Shown here: positions 1-11,939 of the stretch, in pieces
Position numbering within the stretch: position 1 is the stretch's first letter
Layout of the letters: every line of letters begins with the position of its first letter
Made by a program: the position numbers and the translations under genes
Notes under the pieces: model-generated
Database searches by the model: none
The model's input: the letters and a program-made list of their open reading frames with translations, nothing else
What the model was told of the DNA's origin: nothing
Assembly (NCBI RefSeq): GCF_945859685.1
Contig: NC_079147.1
Span: 85,118,315-85,182,314 of the forward strand
Source of the DNA: Eupeodes corollae
Taxonomy: Eukaryota; Arthropoda; Insecta; Diptera; Syrphidae
DNA: 64,000 bases
Direction: 5' to 3'

Positions 1-383
1 CAAAAGAAAACAATAGAAAACATTTTAAATATGTTAGGTTTTTCTGAAGCTTCAGAATTTGGGTGCGTTTAATGTTTGTATATGTTTTAAAGGAAATTTG
101 CCTTTTACAAGAACTTTATTATTCTTTTAATTTTAGCAGAAGGAATTTGTCAAAGATGGCAATGTTTTCGATTTTTTTAGATTTAGAATAATATTTTATT
201 AGATACAATAATTTATAAGAATTTACATAAGGTTTACAAACGTTTTATGACATGGCAAAAGCTGTCTGTCAGATTGACAATATGATTGTAATTTAACAAA
301 ATAGTTAAGTTACCTATAATTATTATAATTAAAATACTTCTCTTAAAATTTGGTTTCGATATCGTAATGCGGATTTTACAAAT
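1..383. other. AT-rich sequence, nothing recognised
   Basis: No coding frame, repeat boundary or RNA gene is visible here. It is flanked on the right by a mariner-like relic whose outer end could lie within the last 80 bases. Confidence 0.5.
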
Positions 384-1135
384 TTGAAAAGATCCGACAT
401 TATGTATGAAACACTACACTATTTTAATTACCACCACGTGAATTGTTGCAAGCGTCGATTCCTAAGTGCATTCTGCATAAATACGGTTTTTCACGTAGCC
501 CCACAAAACAAAGCGGTGTTAAATCGCATGATCTTGGTGGCCAGTTTATATCGCCACGACGAGAAATAACGTGGCCAGGAAATGACTTGCAATAAAGCCA
601 TTTTGCCTCAAGTTGTGTGGCATGTGGCACAGTGTTGTTGAAACCACATATTTTCCAATTCGTATTCTTTAATAGCAAGCAAAAAAGTCGGTTATCATTA
701 TGATCATAACGTTCTGTATTGACAGTGGCATTCTGTTTTCGAAGAAGTAAGGTCCAATCACAGCTCCAGACCAAAGAGTGCAACAAACAGTGACTTTTTG
801 TGGATGTAATGGCATCTCTTCAATTACTTTAGGATTCTCAAAACCCCAAATATGACAATTTTGTTTATTAACATACCCATCGAGTGAGAAATGTGGTTCG
901 TCGCTGAAGAAAATTTTGTTCGAAAAATCGCCGTCCACCGCCTTTTGTTCAAGCACCCATTCGACGTAGCTACGGCATGGTGAACGGTTAACTGGCTTTA
1001 GTTGTTGTGTGAGCTGGACTTTTTATGATGTGCGATAGTAAAGCGATCCATTTTCGTAAATGTCAGACAACTTATTTCGACAAATGTCGAACTCCAGCCC
1101 TATAGTTTAAAACCATAACCCCAAAATGGATAACC
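384..1135 (-). mobile_element. mariner/Tc1-like transposase relic, internally deleted
   Basis: Read on the minus strand, the 1050 region gives the transposase N-terminus (MDRFTIAHH), then jumps to the catalytic half. Around 669-956 the frame shows FFSDEPHFSLDGYVNKQN and VIGPYFFEN, and around 424-560 it shows [12 protein letters not shown] and CNNSRGG, the usual order in IS630/Tc1/mariner transposases with a DUF4817-type N-terminal domain. The helix-turn-helix region between start and catalytic half is missing and several frameshifts are present, so it is dead. The sequence near 1040-1135 closely resembles 41570-41690, which marks the same family's 5' end. Confidence 0.8.
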
Positions 1136-1149
1136 CGTTACTTCTTTCA

Positions 1150-2545
1150 GGGCATATACAAATGTGATAAATAACAGAATGAATAAAAGGATTGAAAGCT
1201 AATCAATGGGCATCAACTAGGATTTAGAAAAAGTTATTCATTAATATACAATATTCTTGAGTTACAGAATAGCTTAGCTGGCACATTCATAGAACAATAC
1301 AAGACATTATTTGTATGTATCGTGGATTTCAAGAAAGCTTTTGATTCGGCTTAAGTACTTACGTAAGAAACACATCAGCGATTTGGGTTGGAACTGACGC
1401 TTCGGTATGGTTCGAAGCAAAAATGGGATTTAGACAAAAATGTAGGTACTCTTAGCTCAAGTCTGTTTTTGATACATATGTACATCAACGACCTGATAGA
1501 ATTTCTTACCGGCGACGCCGCCGTCTGCGGTATACAGTTTGCAGGAAGATTGTTGTTGATGTTGTAATTTTTGCATACTATGTAGTATCACTATAACAAC
1601 TTATAAACTGCATTATTCAATTTAAATTCAAATAGTCTCGAAAAGTCTCAAAATTGAATATTTTTAAAGAAATTTCTTAAATAAAATATTCAATATTCCC
1701 TTAACCACCAGTCTATTTAATTTATTCGGAGACAGGCCTGCCAAAACTTTTTACTTTAAGTCTAAAGTTACAGGCTGATTATTTCATTAAAGTACTTGGT
1801 CCACGGCAAACTCGGTTATGTAAGACAATGATGCTCTACAAAATTCGGAATAAGGACTGATGAATGAGGACATGGGAAAACATTGATACTTCGTGTGGAG
1901 AAGTTGTGCAGATTAATCTCAACAATATTGTTCAGATAAAAACGAAGTTCTACGAAATCATCCAAAAACTTGAAGAATCTAACCGAAATCAGATGATTGA
2001 AAATGCCCGTCAATGGGAGAGCAGATTACTCTATAACCAGCTTAATTATAACTTGTGTGACAAGAACTACTTCCAAAATTCTTTCTCCTATAAAGATATT
2101 TCCCTAATTCTTAAATCAAGATGCGAACTTCTTCATTTAAATGACCAATTTTGCAATTAATGTAACTTGAGAGCTAAAGAATATTGCTTTCATTTCATCA
2201 GTGTGTGTCCAATTTTTAACCAGCAAAGAAGAGTATGCTTTGGTAAATCAGGCATGGATGGATCAATACAGGAAGCGATTGAAATTTTAAATGGATCAGA
2301 TTGTGCGAAGCACTACCGAATGCTTATAATAACGGACTATACATAAATTATATAATTCAAATATATATACAATCAAATCATACCTTTTTCCTTTTTTTAG
2401 TTTTATACCATTATACATAATGTACTTGTTCAAATGTATACTCAATTATTTTAAAGTTACCAGTCGAGTTGACGGCTAGGCCAAAGCTTTTGTAAAATTT
2501 ATAATGATTAATTCCAATAAATGAATATTTTAATTTTGAATTTGA
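1150..2545 (+). mobile_element. LINE relic (reverse transcriptase and C-terminal Cys-His motif)
   Basis: Plus-strand frames give reverse transcriptase pieces: GFRKSYS near 1210 and VDFKKAFDS near 1325 (motif A), then damaged motif B/C text to 1560. The ORF2 tail is at 1864-2340, ending in a C-x2-C-x9-H-x4-C motif (HFISVCP near 2190) with an in-frame stop between its first two cysteines. The family matches the LINEs at 5944-9540, 13393-14260 and 21080-22797, which share this C-terminal motif. The 3' end lies near 2545 in TTTGAATTTGAATTT-like sequence. It is multiply frameshifted and inactive. Confidence 0.75.
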
Positions 2546-3205
2546 ATTTAGTCTCAAAAAGCTTTATATATAATATGAATGTGCATATGTATGCTTTTTC
2601 GAACTTAAAAATCAACATATCGAAAACCAGCCGTTAAAACCCATCATAAAAGTGCAATTTGTCGACCAGTGTTTTATAGCTAGCAAAATATTGCTTTAAA
2701 AATTTGACTCGAAAAATGTAAAAAATTACACTTTTTAATTTTACTTACATTCTTTCGTTTTTGCATCTATAATTTTTCCAATCATTAAGAATGTGAATCA
2801 TCTCTCCGAATAAAAATCCGTTTTTGGATTCAGTGTTCGAACACTAGCTCAAAGCTGTTAAAAAAATTAATTAACAATTTAAGAAGAGGGAATGGACATT
2901 GACTCGGGTGGAGCAAATACTATTGCCAACCCTAATTGTAGTAGTTACTCAAAAAAAAAGTGAAGTCGTTCTTATAGCATCTAGGCAGACCAGCGAAAAG
3001 GTACGAACTGAATTCCCGCAGAACCCAATGGGATCATGAACAAGCAATCAACATGAACTTCTAGTCGGACGGCACCCACCAACCCAAAAAAGAGGAAGGA
3101 GAACAATCAATTCTAGTTCGATGTTTACATTATTTAAAATATCAACGCATTATAAGGAGGTCTGCAATCAACTGCAGAGATGACTTCCTTTATGTCTTCT
3201 TAGGT
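2546..3205. other. no recognised feature
   Basis: AT-rich sequence without a convincing frame on either strand. The stretch 2890-3110 is somewhat GC-richer but gives no recognisable protein. Confidence 0.4.
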
Positions 3206-3209
3206 ATGT

Positions 3210-3500
3210 CTATATGAAAGTAAAAACTAAAATTAGTCTAAACTTTGATTCTTTTAGCATGTGGAGAGTTCTTCCAGTTTTTCGGAAGGATGTAAATGAT
3301 GTTTTAAAGCGATGGTATGTTCATCGGATGTTGGCTTTCATGTCCACAACAGAACCAGTTTTCTCCAATTTTTCTAAGAAATATGTTACACGCGCATTGT
3401 TTCGTCCGAAGTTGCCTCAACGTTTCAGTAACACACTTTCCGCATTAGTAGTGCGTTTTTACATTTTAACGCCTTCTTCAACTGTTTACCCTGATGAAAA
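3210..3500 (-). mobile_element. possible mariner-like helix-turn-helix fragment
   Basis: The minus strand, with frame breaks, gives NNAESVLLKR and then GRNNARVTYFLEKLEKTGSV. This follows the pattern of the N-terminal DNA-binding domain of mariner-like transposases (compare [17 protein letters not shown] in the 39-40 kb copy). No catalytic part is attached. The identification rests on pattern resemblance only; the plus-strand frame over the same bases looks like a shadow. Confidence 0.4.
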
Positions 3501-4440
3501 TCGCTAAGAGCAGTGCTGACCGTCGGTAACGCTGACAATCGCTACTATTGGGATACTTTACACTTGCCTCTTACCGACTGTTAGTCAAAAATGTCAAATA
3601 CAGACAATTATACCGATATTTTTAATAAAATGTTGATTTCTTTAAATCCTCAGTCATCAAGACTAAGAAGCCGAAACTTTCTCAGTTGTGAGATTAATTT
3701 CAAAACATTGTTTATATACTTTTTCTGGGTCAATAATTTAAAGTTGTACAATATTGTTCATTTTTATTTAATTGCTTGTGAAATTAATTTTTTATTAATA
3801 ACACATTTGAAGAAAAAAGAACTCTCCACTTTTTGGTCAAAGAGCAAGCACTCGGATGGAAATTTAAAATGCAGTTTAGGAACCATACTTGATTACTAAT
3901 ACTGTCTCCTCTGATCTCAGCCTTAGACAGAGAATTTGAAGCCTTTTACTAAATCATTCAATTAAATTAAACTACCGCAAAAATTGAAAACAGGATAGCT
4001 TCGAAAATAGAGACTTTGATCTTATTGGCTTTTTTAATTTTCAAAGATGGAGAAAAGTTTCTTGAGAAATTTTAGAGCCATTTACTACCATTATTATTCA
4101 GAGACAGTGTGTAAAACGAGAGACATTTTGAAAGGAGATGCAAATTGGTTTTGAATTCCTGAATATTGCAATGACAGAGTGTAGTAAGGCATTTCACATT
4201 CGCGTAGTACAGTTAAAGAACGAATGTCTGTATTTGGCAATATGGACGAAGTTGGACTCGTGGGTAAAGTGATGAGCATTTTTAGAAGCGAGTATTGCGG
4301 TTGAACTGGAGGGGAGGAATGGCGCAGGCTATTTCTCTTGAGTTTAAACCGTTAAAACAACATTGAAATAGGGTTAGTCAATAAGACTAACCGATGATCA
4401 ACCGAAGGAAATGAACTAATGATTAATTCAATACTATCCA
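3501..4440. other. no recognised feature
   Basis: Frames on both strands are short and low in complexity. The block 4080-4330 is less AT-rich and could be an old transposon fragment, but I could not assign it. Confidence 0.4.
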
Positions 4441-4444
4441 GCCC

Positions 4445-4925
4445 AAAAATGGAATTTATACTCAAGCTTTGGACGTATATAAGCGTTGTAGATACAGCCA
4501 GATAGGAAGGGGTCAAACATTTCTGACATCTCCTAAGGACACGAAATCACCTTGTGGAATTTTTGGCGACATCACGTGTGTGCCTTGGGTTTTCGACGCA
4601 CTAAATTCCACGCGATTTTTTATTCCCCATTGTGCGATGCTGTATAGGTCGGAATTCAATGAGCTTATAATATTTTGTCGTTGCAGTTCCACATCCGAAA
4701 AATAAGGATTTGAGTCTGACACGAATATGAAAAGCTAAGAATGTTATCGTCAGCGAAACAATGTATTGGATTAGAAGTCATCATTAATAAAAATGAGAAA
4801 GAGTATTGGAGATAGAACAGTTCCCTTGAGCACACCAGCACTTACTTTGTGGCTTTTAGACTTGAATCCATCTAATACAACTTTATTAAAATATCCTAAA
4901 GGTGATTACTAATCTAATGGATGTT
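4445..4925 (-). mobile_element. Jockey-type LINE reverse transcriptase relic
   Basis: Minus-strand text near 4790-4880 gives VSAGVLKGTVLSPILFLIF (RT motif B region) followed by LIFIND. Then 4513-4722 reads [19 protein letters not shown] and QWGIKNRVEFSASKTQ, the segment after the RT catalytic box. The same words recur on the plus strand at 46850-46930, so the two are copies of one family. The catalytic YADD-like box is damaged (near 4745) and the element is truncated at both ends. Confidence 0.8.
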
Positions 4926-5329
4926 AACTTTCATTTCTGTTCTTCTTCATCCGTAGTTGTCATTCTTAACTCAAGATTTTCAGCTCAAAAGTTTATCAAC
5001 CTAAGATTAACTCAGCTGCCTAGAAGTGAAAGATCTTGTTTTTGCTCTTGTATTTAATACAATACTTTTCGAACTTATTTTGAAGAAATTTTCCATCATT
5101 AACATTTGGAAAAGAAGAAGAAAAAAAAATGAAGAACGGAGAATTGAAAGAAGAAAGTACAAAATTTATTTCAAATACTACTTTCAAAGTGCAGATAACA
5201 CATTTGATCTGAAAGTTATTTGTCTTGAAAAATGGTATGTGTTTGTTTTATTCACAAATTTAAATGTACAATACCATTTTGCTTTCCTGAAAGATTACAA
5301 AGCTCATTTTTATTTCAAAGGCTAAGTTA
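4926..5329. other. no recognised feature
   Basis: AT- and purine-rich sequence. A 99-codon open frame is lysine- and phenylalanine-rich and looks like compositional noise. Confidence 0.45.
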
Positions 5330-5940
5330 TTGTCGAAAAGCCAAATGCATCAACAGATAGCGACATTTTTTCTGAACTGGGGATTGGTGGTATTATTGGG
5401 CCATTTTTCTTTGAAAATGAGGCTGGGAACAAAGTTTCAGTCAGCTAGCGATAAATATCAACGATATAAACCGACTTTTCTTTTAACTGAAATTGAAGAC
5501 ATGGATTTGAACGACCTATGGTTCATGCAAAATGGTTCCATGCCATACATTCCAAATCGTGTCAACAGCGGTCTTGGCATAGCCAATTGGCTACTTTGGA
5601 GATACGATTTGAATCTTCGATTTGTTTCTAGTAGAAAAGCGTGAAGGACCGATGTGATGCCATAAATCTGGAAACGATTCAACTACTTGAGGTCAATAGC
5701 ATCCGCTAGCCACAGCTCGAAACCATCAACAAGGCCTTTAGAAGTTTGGAGCCACACAAAGCTCTACTGTGAAGCCAGTACGACAACCGTTTAACGACAA
5801 CATTATTCGTCATAATTAATGAAAATTTTTGTTTTTAGTAATAAAGCCATTAAAGATTTAAAATTACTAATTGTGTTCAATTTATTGCATTTTTAAAAAG
5901 GACATTTTATTTGACCAACCTTTTAGATTTGGTAGAGATT
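5330..5940 (+). mobile_element. mariner-like transposase relic (C-terminal half)
   Basis: Plus-strand frames give GGIIGPFFFENEAGNKVSV at 5385-5445, then EIEDMDL with an eroded version of the [11 protein letters not shown] box (here DLWFMQNGSMPYI) near 5490-5550. Beyond it are text equivalent to KDRCDAINLETIQ and a GSHFNDNIIRH-like ending near 5780. This is the order found in the transposases at 9645-10444 and 39008-40190. The catalytic aspartate of the WFQQD box is lost and stops are frequent. Confidence 0.7.
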
Positions 5941-6189
5941 CTATTTTTTATTTAGATAGATAGATAGATAAAAGATTTTATTAATAATTCATTGTTTACA
6001 AAATCAGTACAAAATTTTTCACAAAATCTTAATAGTGTAATGTTAATATTACAGTATTATTGACATAACTTTTATTGTTGTCCGTCAGGTTGGCTAAATA
6101 TATACTAATATAAATCTTATTATAAAATTATTGAAATAATAACTACAACGGTATTCCTTACATTTCGTATTCCTATTAATCATTACTTA

Positions 6190-8630
6190 TTTATTAACAA
6201 AATTCATTTAATAATAACTCTCTATACTTTAAACAATAATTTAAAAAACTGAAGAGAGATTGAAAGTTTTTGCCGTTTAAAATTTCATAGAGGTCTTCTG
6301 AAGAAAGTACATTTTTACCGAAACATATAAGTTTAGAGTTCTTGAAAACTGGGCACCTGCCAATAAAATGGTACGTGTTTTCCACTTCATCTTGATTGCA
6401 AATTGTGCAATCGTCGGAAAAATATGGTTAAGAGTAGTATTCGAGTTGAGGGTAAAGATCATGGAATTGTGAATTTCTGGCACTACTAATGTTTTCCGAG
6501 ATTTCGAAATTTATCAAGCTTTCAATAATATTTTCGTGCAGATCATCTGCATAAAGTAAAATCTTAATCACCATATTCGCCACAAACACCCCACCGGGTA
6601 AGTCTTCATGAAGGTCATTCAGATAAAGAGTAAATAGAAGTGGGCTTAACAAACACCCTTGCTTTACGCCTTGGCTAACCAAGAAGTACTCCGACAACGA
6701 TGTTTGATTCCACACCCGACATGTTGTGTTCTCATAAAGCTGTTGAAGGATTCTGATGACCTTTGAGGATAATCTGAAACAAGAAAGTTTATAAAATAAT
6801 GAATTTCGTGGAATTAAATCAAAAGGGGAAAAGTCCACAGAGAAAGCGAAAGTGTTTTTCTTTTTCTTGCGGTTAAGTTGTATAATACTTGTGAGGTTGA
6901 AAATATTGTCGGTCGTTGAGTACCCTTTACGGAAACCTGCCTGGAACTCACTGAGGATACTATTACAGTCAATCCAGCTATTAATCCTATTAAGGATAAT
7001 ACCAGTGAAAATTTTATATAATGAATCAAGTAGCGAAAGACCTCGATAGTTCTCAACACAATTTGGATCCCCTTTTTGTAAAGTGGAATAATAATTGATT
7101 AACGAAAAGAAGAAGGAATGCATTCGGTAAGATAAATTTGATTGAATAGACACAGAACTTCTTTTAAAAAACAAATTGGAGCATTTTTGTAAAATTCATA
7201 GCTCACTCTATTCTCACCCGGCGCTTTTTTATTCTTTGCTCTTTGTATTACATGCAAAAGCTCCCACATTTTAAAAGGAGAGTCAAGAAAGTTATCTATT
7301 TTTTCTGGCATAGCCCAAGAGAAATGAAGATCATTCACAGATTTTGAAAAAAGTGACCTAAAATATATCATAAAGTCTTGACTTTTAAGATTACCATTTT
7401 GTTTTGGTTTACATTTCTTCATCGAGTTAGCTAACTTCCACCAATCACTAGCATTCCTAACTGTGTTAAGCTTTTCAATGCTTTTGTATGCAAAATTGAT
7501 TTTTTTATTTTTGCAGATACCTAAGTACTTAGACCGCCTCTCCATGTAAAGTCTTTTATATAATCCGATATTATATTTTCGGTAAAGATTGAGCTGTTTT
7601 AACATCCTATTTCGAGCGCGAAAACATTCAATAAAACACGGAATAAAACGTTTACAAGCCTTACCCTTACCGGCAGCATTGTTAATTTTGTACAGGAGAG
7701 AGCTGACTTTTTTCTTCTATTGTCATATTTGAAAAAATATAACGGCAGTTAGATAACCGACTGAGCGTAGCTATATATTTTACACGATTATTTTCGGACC
7801 AGTAGAGTTTTTGAGGGAGCACCAATTGCGTAACATTCTGATTGTGGGTTGAAGGGAAAGAGAGGCGCAGGCTGAGGAGCATGCGATCAGAAAAAGGTTT
7901 GCTTACTACAGAAAAATGTTCTATCAAAGGTAAAAAATCAAACGAACATGCGCAATAGTCTATGACTGAACTACCTGAGGCGCCACAGAAGGTAAACTCA
8001 CCATTCATATCGCCAAACGTTCTGCCATTGATGATCACCGCACCTATGTTTTCAAAAAGATCTAGTAATTTCTTTCCTTTTGTGTCTGTGGCTTTATCTT
8101 TAAATACTCGTATCTCAGAGGCAATGGAAGTACTACTCAATAAACACTTGTCAACAAATTGGGCCTCAGCCGTCCGAGCATTTAAATCGCCAAGTATACA
8201 AAAAGACTCAAAATTCATAGTTTTTAAAAAGCTTTCAAACTTATCAAAATCGGCCGCCCAATTTGTTTTATTTGAACCATTTAAATATCGAGATATGAAA
8301 TGGAAATTAGCGTCAACAAACTTAGCAGTCAGAACAACTTACCAGAAATTTCAAGAAATCTAAACGAAAATTTATCTTTTAAGTTTTTTTTGAAACCGAA
8401 CAAACAACCACCAATAGCGTGGCCAGCACTATGAAACTTTATAGCATCATTCCAATACAAGTAAAAATCACTAAAATAAATTGAAAAATTACTTCTTTTA
8501 TCATTCAAAATATTGGTTTCGTATAAGAAAAAAACATCAAATTTATTTATGTAAGATAGAAAATTACTAAAAAATAAGTTTACTCTTTAAGTTTGCTACA
8601 TTATACGACAATACCTGACAGACATTTTTT
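6190..8630 (-). pseudogene. LINE ORF2: endonuclease and reverse transcriptase, frameshifted
   Basis: The endonuclease N-terminus is in 8620-8370 (FDVFFLYETN, SAGHAIGGCLFGFKK). It continues after a frameshift with ILGDLNAR (8195) and SSVIDYCACSFDF (near 7950), the metal-binding Asp/Asn and late Asp of AP endonucleases. The linker at 7605-7180 carries KNKKAPGENRVSYEF. The RT at 7174-6480 shows NYRGLSLLDSLYKIF, GFRKGYSTTDN, motif A FSVDFSPFD, motif B QGVKQGCLLSPLLF and motif C LLYADDL. The tail has C-x2-C-x9-H-x4-C (TYHFIGRCP). The breaks near 8370, 7680 and 7100 disable the protein. Confidence 0.85.
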
Positions 8631-8712
8631 GGTTGCTAATTTTTAGACTGATCACTAGATGAGGCTAGCAGCACAGGAACTTTAGCATTAGATTTAGGCG
8701 TCTCTCTTACAA

Positions 8713-9531
8713 TTATATCACAAGTGAATTTGGCTTTGTTGCAATCCCTCGGAGAAATTCGACGTCCTGGATCTTCCCAGCTTCGACTTTTCCTTTGTTC
8801 CAAGTAAACTGAATATCGTTAACGTAGATACAGAACTCTCCAAATCGAACTTTTATTTTGTCTCCTAGTTTTGTGATGTTTTTTCCTAGTTGACGTAATT
8901 GGAATCTCTTATTACGTTCATCAGCCGTGTAGTCTTTTTGTACAAAGATGGTAGTTCCTTTAAGGTGCCGCTTAGCCGCAATTATATTGTTGACTTGTAG
9001 GGCTGAGTCTAATGAGAACACGAACGACTTTCCACAATGAACCGGTCTTGATTCCTTAACGATTGCTGGGGTGTTTAGAACATTGGAGCACAGATCATTG
9101 AATTCGGCAACAGCTAATTGAGCGTTTGTGTTACTTAACCCACTGACAACAATGTTTGCACGACGAGATGTTTTATCAATGAACTCTAATCTATTTTTCA
9201 TTGCCTGTAACTCTTCTTTAAGATGTGTGTTCTCTGAACGCAGGTGCTGAATCTCCATACTGAGTGGCTGTAGGTCGTCTTTACGGGCTACGTCATGCAG
9301 TTTCAGGTCCAGAGCAGCGCTGAGCTTGGAGTCAAACACAGTCCATGAAAAAAAATCACCAATGGGAGCAAGCAGAGATGGAGTCGGCTGGGTGTTATTA
9401 TTCGACTGGTTCTGGCTCTGCGAAGGAAATGACATTGTTGTTGAGTTAAATAATAATTGTTTTTTTGAGACAATGGAAGCACTTTGGTCAGGTGAAGTTT
9501 CTTGGTACATTCGCTTTTTATGAACTTCCAT
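8713..9531 (-). CDS. LINE ORF1 protein (coiled coil plus RNA-binding-like domain)
   Basis: This is an uninterrupted 272-codon frame at the 5' end of the LINE. Residues 1-60 are polar and Ser/Gln/Asn-rich. Residues about 85-125 (LSMEIQHLRSENTHLKEELQAMKNRLEF across the heptads) predict a coiled coil for trimer formation. From about residue 130 (RANIVVSGLS) to 250 comes a domain like the RRM/C-terminal region of LINE ORF1 nucleic-acid chaperones, with FVQKDYTADERNKRF near its end. No CCHC zinc knuckle is seen. In the family, ORF1p coats the element RNA in the cytoplasm. The intact frame contrasts with the broken ORF2 and suggests a fairly young insertion. Confidence 0.75.
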   Translation of the reverse strand: MEVHKKRMYQETSPDQSASIVSKKQLLFNSTTMSFPSQSQNQSNNNTQPTPSLLAPIGDFFSWTVFDSKLSAALDLKLHDVARKDDLQPLSMEIQHLRSENTHLKEELQAMKNRLEFIDKTSRRANIVVSGLSNTNAQLAVAEFNDLCSNVLNTPAIVKESRPVHCGKSFVFSLDSALQVNNIIAAKRHLKGTTIFVQKDYTADERNKRFQLRQLGKNITKLGDKIKVRFGEFCIYVNDIQFTWNKGKVEAGKIQDVEFLRGIATKPNSLVI

Positions 9532-9540
9532 ATATTTCAG

Positions 9541-9644
9541 AGAAGTTAAGAAACAAAACTATTCAAATCATGTTCATAATCGTTTATATTCTAACTCATG
9601 AGTTGAAAGCTACGTTAGTAAAGAGAAAAACAGACTTCAAATAA
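9541..9644. other. short spacer between LINE and mariner-like element
   Basis: Unremarkable AT-rich DNA between the 5' end of the LINE and the left inverted repeat of the next element. Confidence 0.4.
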
Positions 9645-10444
9645 AGGGTGATTTTTTAACTATTACCTTTTTGGCAGCACTGGTTTAAACATCTGACGTA
9701 CGTTTCGTGTTTTGTTTCACTGTCAAACTTATTTACATATTTGGTCTATAATTTAACCACGAATCGTCTTAAAAACGAACAACGCTTGCAAATTATTGCT
9801 CTGTTAAGAAAGTTTATCGCGTGCTTCTTCCGAAAAATTGTGTTCAGCGACGAAGCTCATTTATGGCTCAATGGGTATTGGGTACGTAAATAAGAAGAAC
9901 TGTCGATTTTGGAGTGAATATCAGCCAGAAGCATTGCAAGAGCTACCAATGCATGTTTATGGGCTGGTGGCATCATTGGACCGTACTTCTTCAAAGATGG
10001 TGTCAATCGTAACGTAATTGTGAATGGCGCTACCGTAAGATAATATCCAACTTGCTTTTGCCCAAAATGCAAGAGCTTGACTTGCATGACATGTGGTTTC
10101 AGAAAGACGATGGCACATGCCACACAGCATTGAGAGTTCTGTGAACATTTTATTTCACGCTTAGGAAAGGTCAATTGGCCGCCTGGATCGTGTGATTTAA
10201 CGCCTTTAGACTATTTTTTGTGGGGCTAATTTAAAGCTCATGTGTATACAGACAAGCCCCTATCAATTGACGCATTGGAAGACAACATTGAAGCATTTAT
10301 TCGTGAAATTTGGACTAAGCGGATGGACCATTTGAGGCGCAGTCAAGGTCAACATTTGCATGAAATAATCTTCAAACTTCATGCATTTTTCTGAATTGTA
10401 CGTTTTTTTTTTAAACTTTTCTATAGCTTTTAAAAAATCACCCT
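9645..10444 (+). mobile_element. mariner-like element with terminal inverted repeats, internally deleted
   Basis: Both ends are visible. The left end begins AGGGTGATTTTTTAA (9645) and the right end finishes TTAAAAAATCACCCT (10444), an inverted match over about 15-17 bp. A TA dinucleotide stands next to the right end and near the left one. Between them a frameshifted plus-strand transposase reads [52 protein letters not shown] and HLRRSQGQHLHEIIFK. The DNA-binding N-terminal half is deleted between about 9810 and 9825, leaving 800 bp instead of the 1.3 kb or so expected. It is non-autonomous, although its ends could still be recognised by a related transposase. Confidence 0.88.
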
Positions 10445-11935
10445 ATAGGTTTTATATCAATTCTAGAGTTGCTAAACGGCAGAATTTGGGAAAAATTAAA
10501 AAAAAAAACAAAGAAATAATTCTGTTTTTGATTTGTCGTGAAAAGGCTGTCCCAAGATACCGGAAATCAAAGTTTGTCATCAACAATTTTTTTTTGATAG
10601 ATACAGTTGAAAATTAATTTATCTAGCGTTATATCAATTTTAAAAAATAAAATTCAATAGTGTGTTAACATCTATGACAGTAAAAAAAATCACAACGACC
10701 AACGAAACTTATTAAAAGATGTGGTGAAATATTCTCTAAAATCTACATACATAGATATATGAATAAACTTCATCCTAACATAACCAATAGCCATTTTTCA
10801 TGAATCGTATACATGGTACACCTTTCCAGAGACACAACAAAAGTCATACAAATCATAACGTTCTATCGTCTACATCACTATCACATTTGATATTAATTGA
10901 AATATGATATGTGTTCCCTTCTTTTTTCAGCAAATTCACAATAAATAAAAAAAAACAATCCAAAACCAAAATAAAAATAACTAGAATAAAATGTTTAGGG
11001 AAAAATCCAGCTCTGAAACGAATGTCAACTGCCAAAAATCGTGTGTGAAATGCGACAGGTATTTTATAACCGAAGTTGATTCTCTTTTTCTGTTTCCATC
11101 ATCTAACTAACTTTGCCTTCAGTTCAGTTTATTTCTATCATATTTTCAAAAAATATAAATCCATGAATTTGCACTCAACTCATTCTTCTGCTTTCTTTTA
11201 TGTTTTTGCCCTAACGACTAACTCATAAAAAGCCAGCCAGCCAGACCCGCCGTATTGGTTGTCATATGCAATTTTTACGATAGTTTCTTTTTTTATTTGC
11301 AAAATCTCTGACATGCCATATTTCGAGGATAGGGATATGACTCTTCCCATTTTCTCACTTTGCATGGCACATCTCTATTTGCTTGAAACTTATACAAAAG
11401 CTTGAGCCTTCTCTAAAAATAAAAAAAGCCTTTTTTTAATTAAATAAATCGTGATTGGAATTGACGTGTATTTAAAATAAACCAATTCCAACCTGGTTGG
11501 GTATGAGAACTCAAAACGTTAAAATCGTATCTATCATCAAATTTACGATACTTAAATGGAACACCATATCCGTAGATATGATGGCAGCACAACACATTGG
11601 ATATGAATGCTTCTTGAGCGTGCTAGCAATTTAAATACTTCTTCCATTTTAGACACTTCTATTTTCAGCAATGCAGAGGAACAGAGTCACACGCTTTGAA
11701 TTGGATATATACTTGCTTGAGTTGGTATATTTTGATAAGTTGCATTGGATAAGTATATAAATTAAAGAGTTTAATTATTTTATTGAATATAAGTTGAGTT
11801 GGTAAGTTTAAAAGGGTGTATAATCAATATATTGGAGTTTTAAAAAACTTAAGTAGGTAATAGATGCGTTTTTTTAATATGTAGTTTGTTATTAACTGTC
11901 TAATGCAGATTTTATTTAATTATAAAACTAAGGTT
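10445..11935. other. AT-rich stretch without recognised features
   Basis: No frame resembling a known protein was found on either strand. There is a short AGCC tandem near 11234 and scattered A/T tracts. Nothing supports a gene or an RNA. Confidence 0.5.
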
Positions 11936-11939
11936 GATT

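Larger units (their letters stand above)
5944..9540 (-). mobile_element. nearly complete LINE (non-LTR retrotransposon)
   Basis: On the minus strand the order is ORF1 (9531-8713), AP-type endonuclease (about 8620-7690), reverse transcriptase (7605-6480) and a C-terminal Cys-His motif (about 6410-6350). A 3' UTR follows, ending at a short (TATC)n-type tail at 5944-5975. This is a standard two-ORF LINE of about 3.6 kb. ORF2 is broken by several frameshifts, so it is not active as it stands. Related truncated copies lie at 1150-2545, 13393-14260 and 21080-22797. I have not assigned a clade: ORF1 has a coiled coil and an RNA-binding-like domain rather than zinc knuckles. Confidence 0.88.

Noticed and set aside
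5026..5325. 99-codon frame with a Lys/Arg-rich centre
   Set aside because: Produced by a purine-rich tract in AT-rich DNA; no domain and no neighbouring exons.
11234..11246. AGCC tandem as a microsatellite feature
   Set aside because: Only about three units, too short to be informative.
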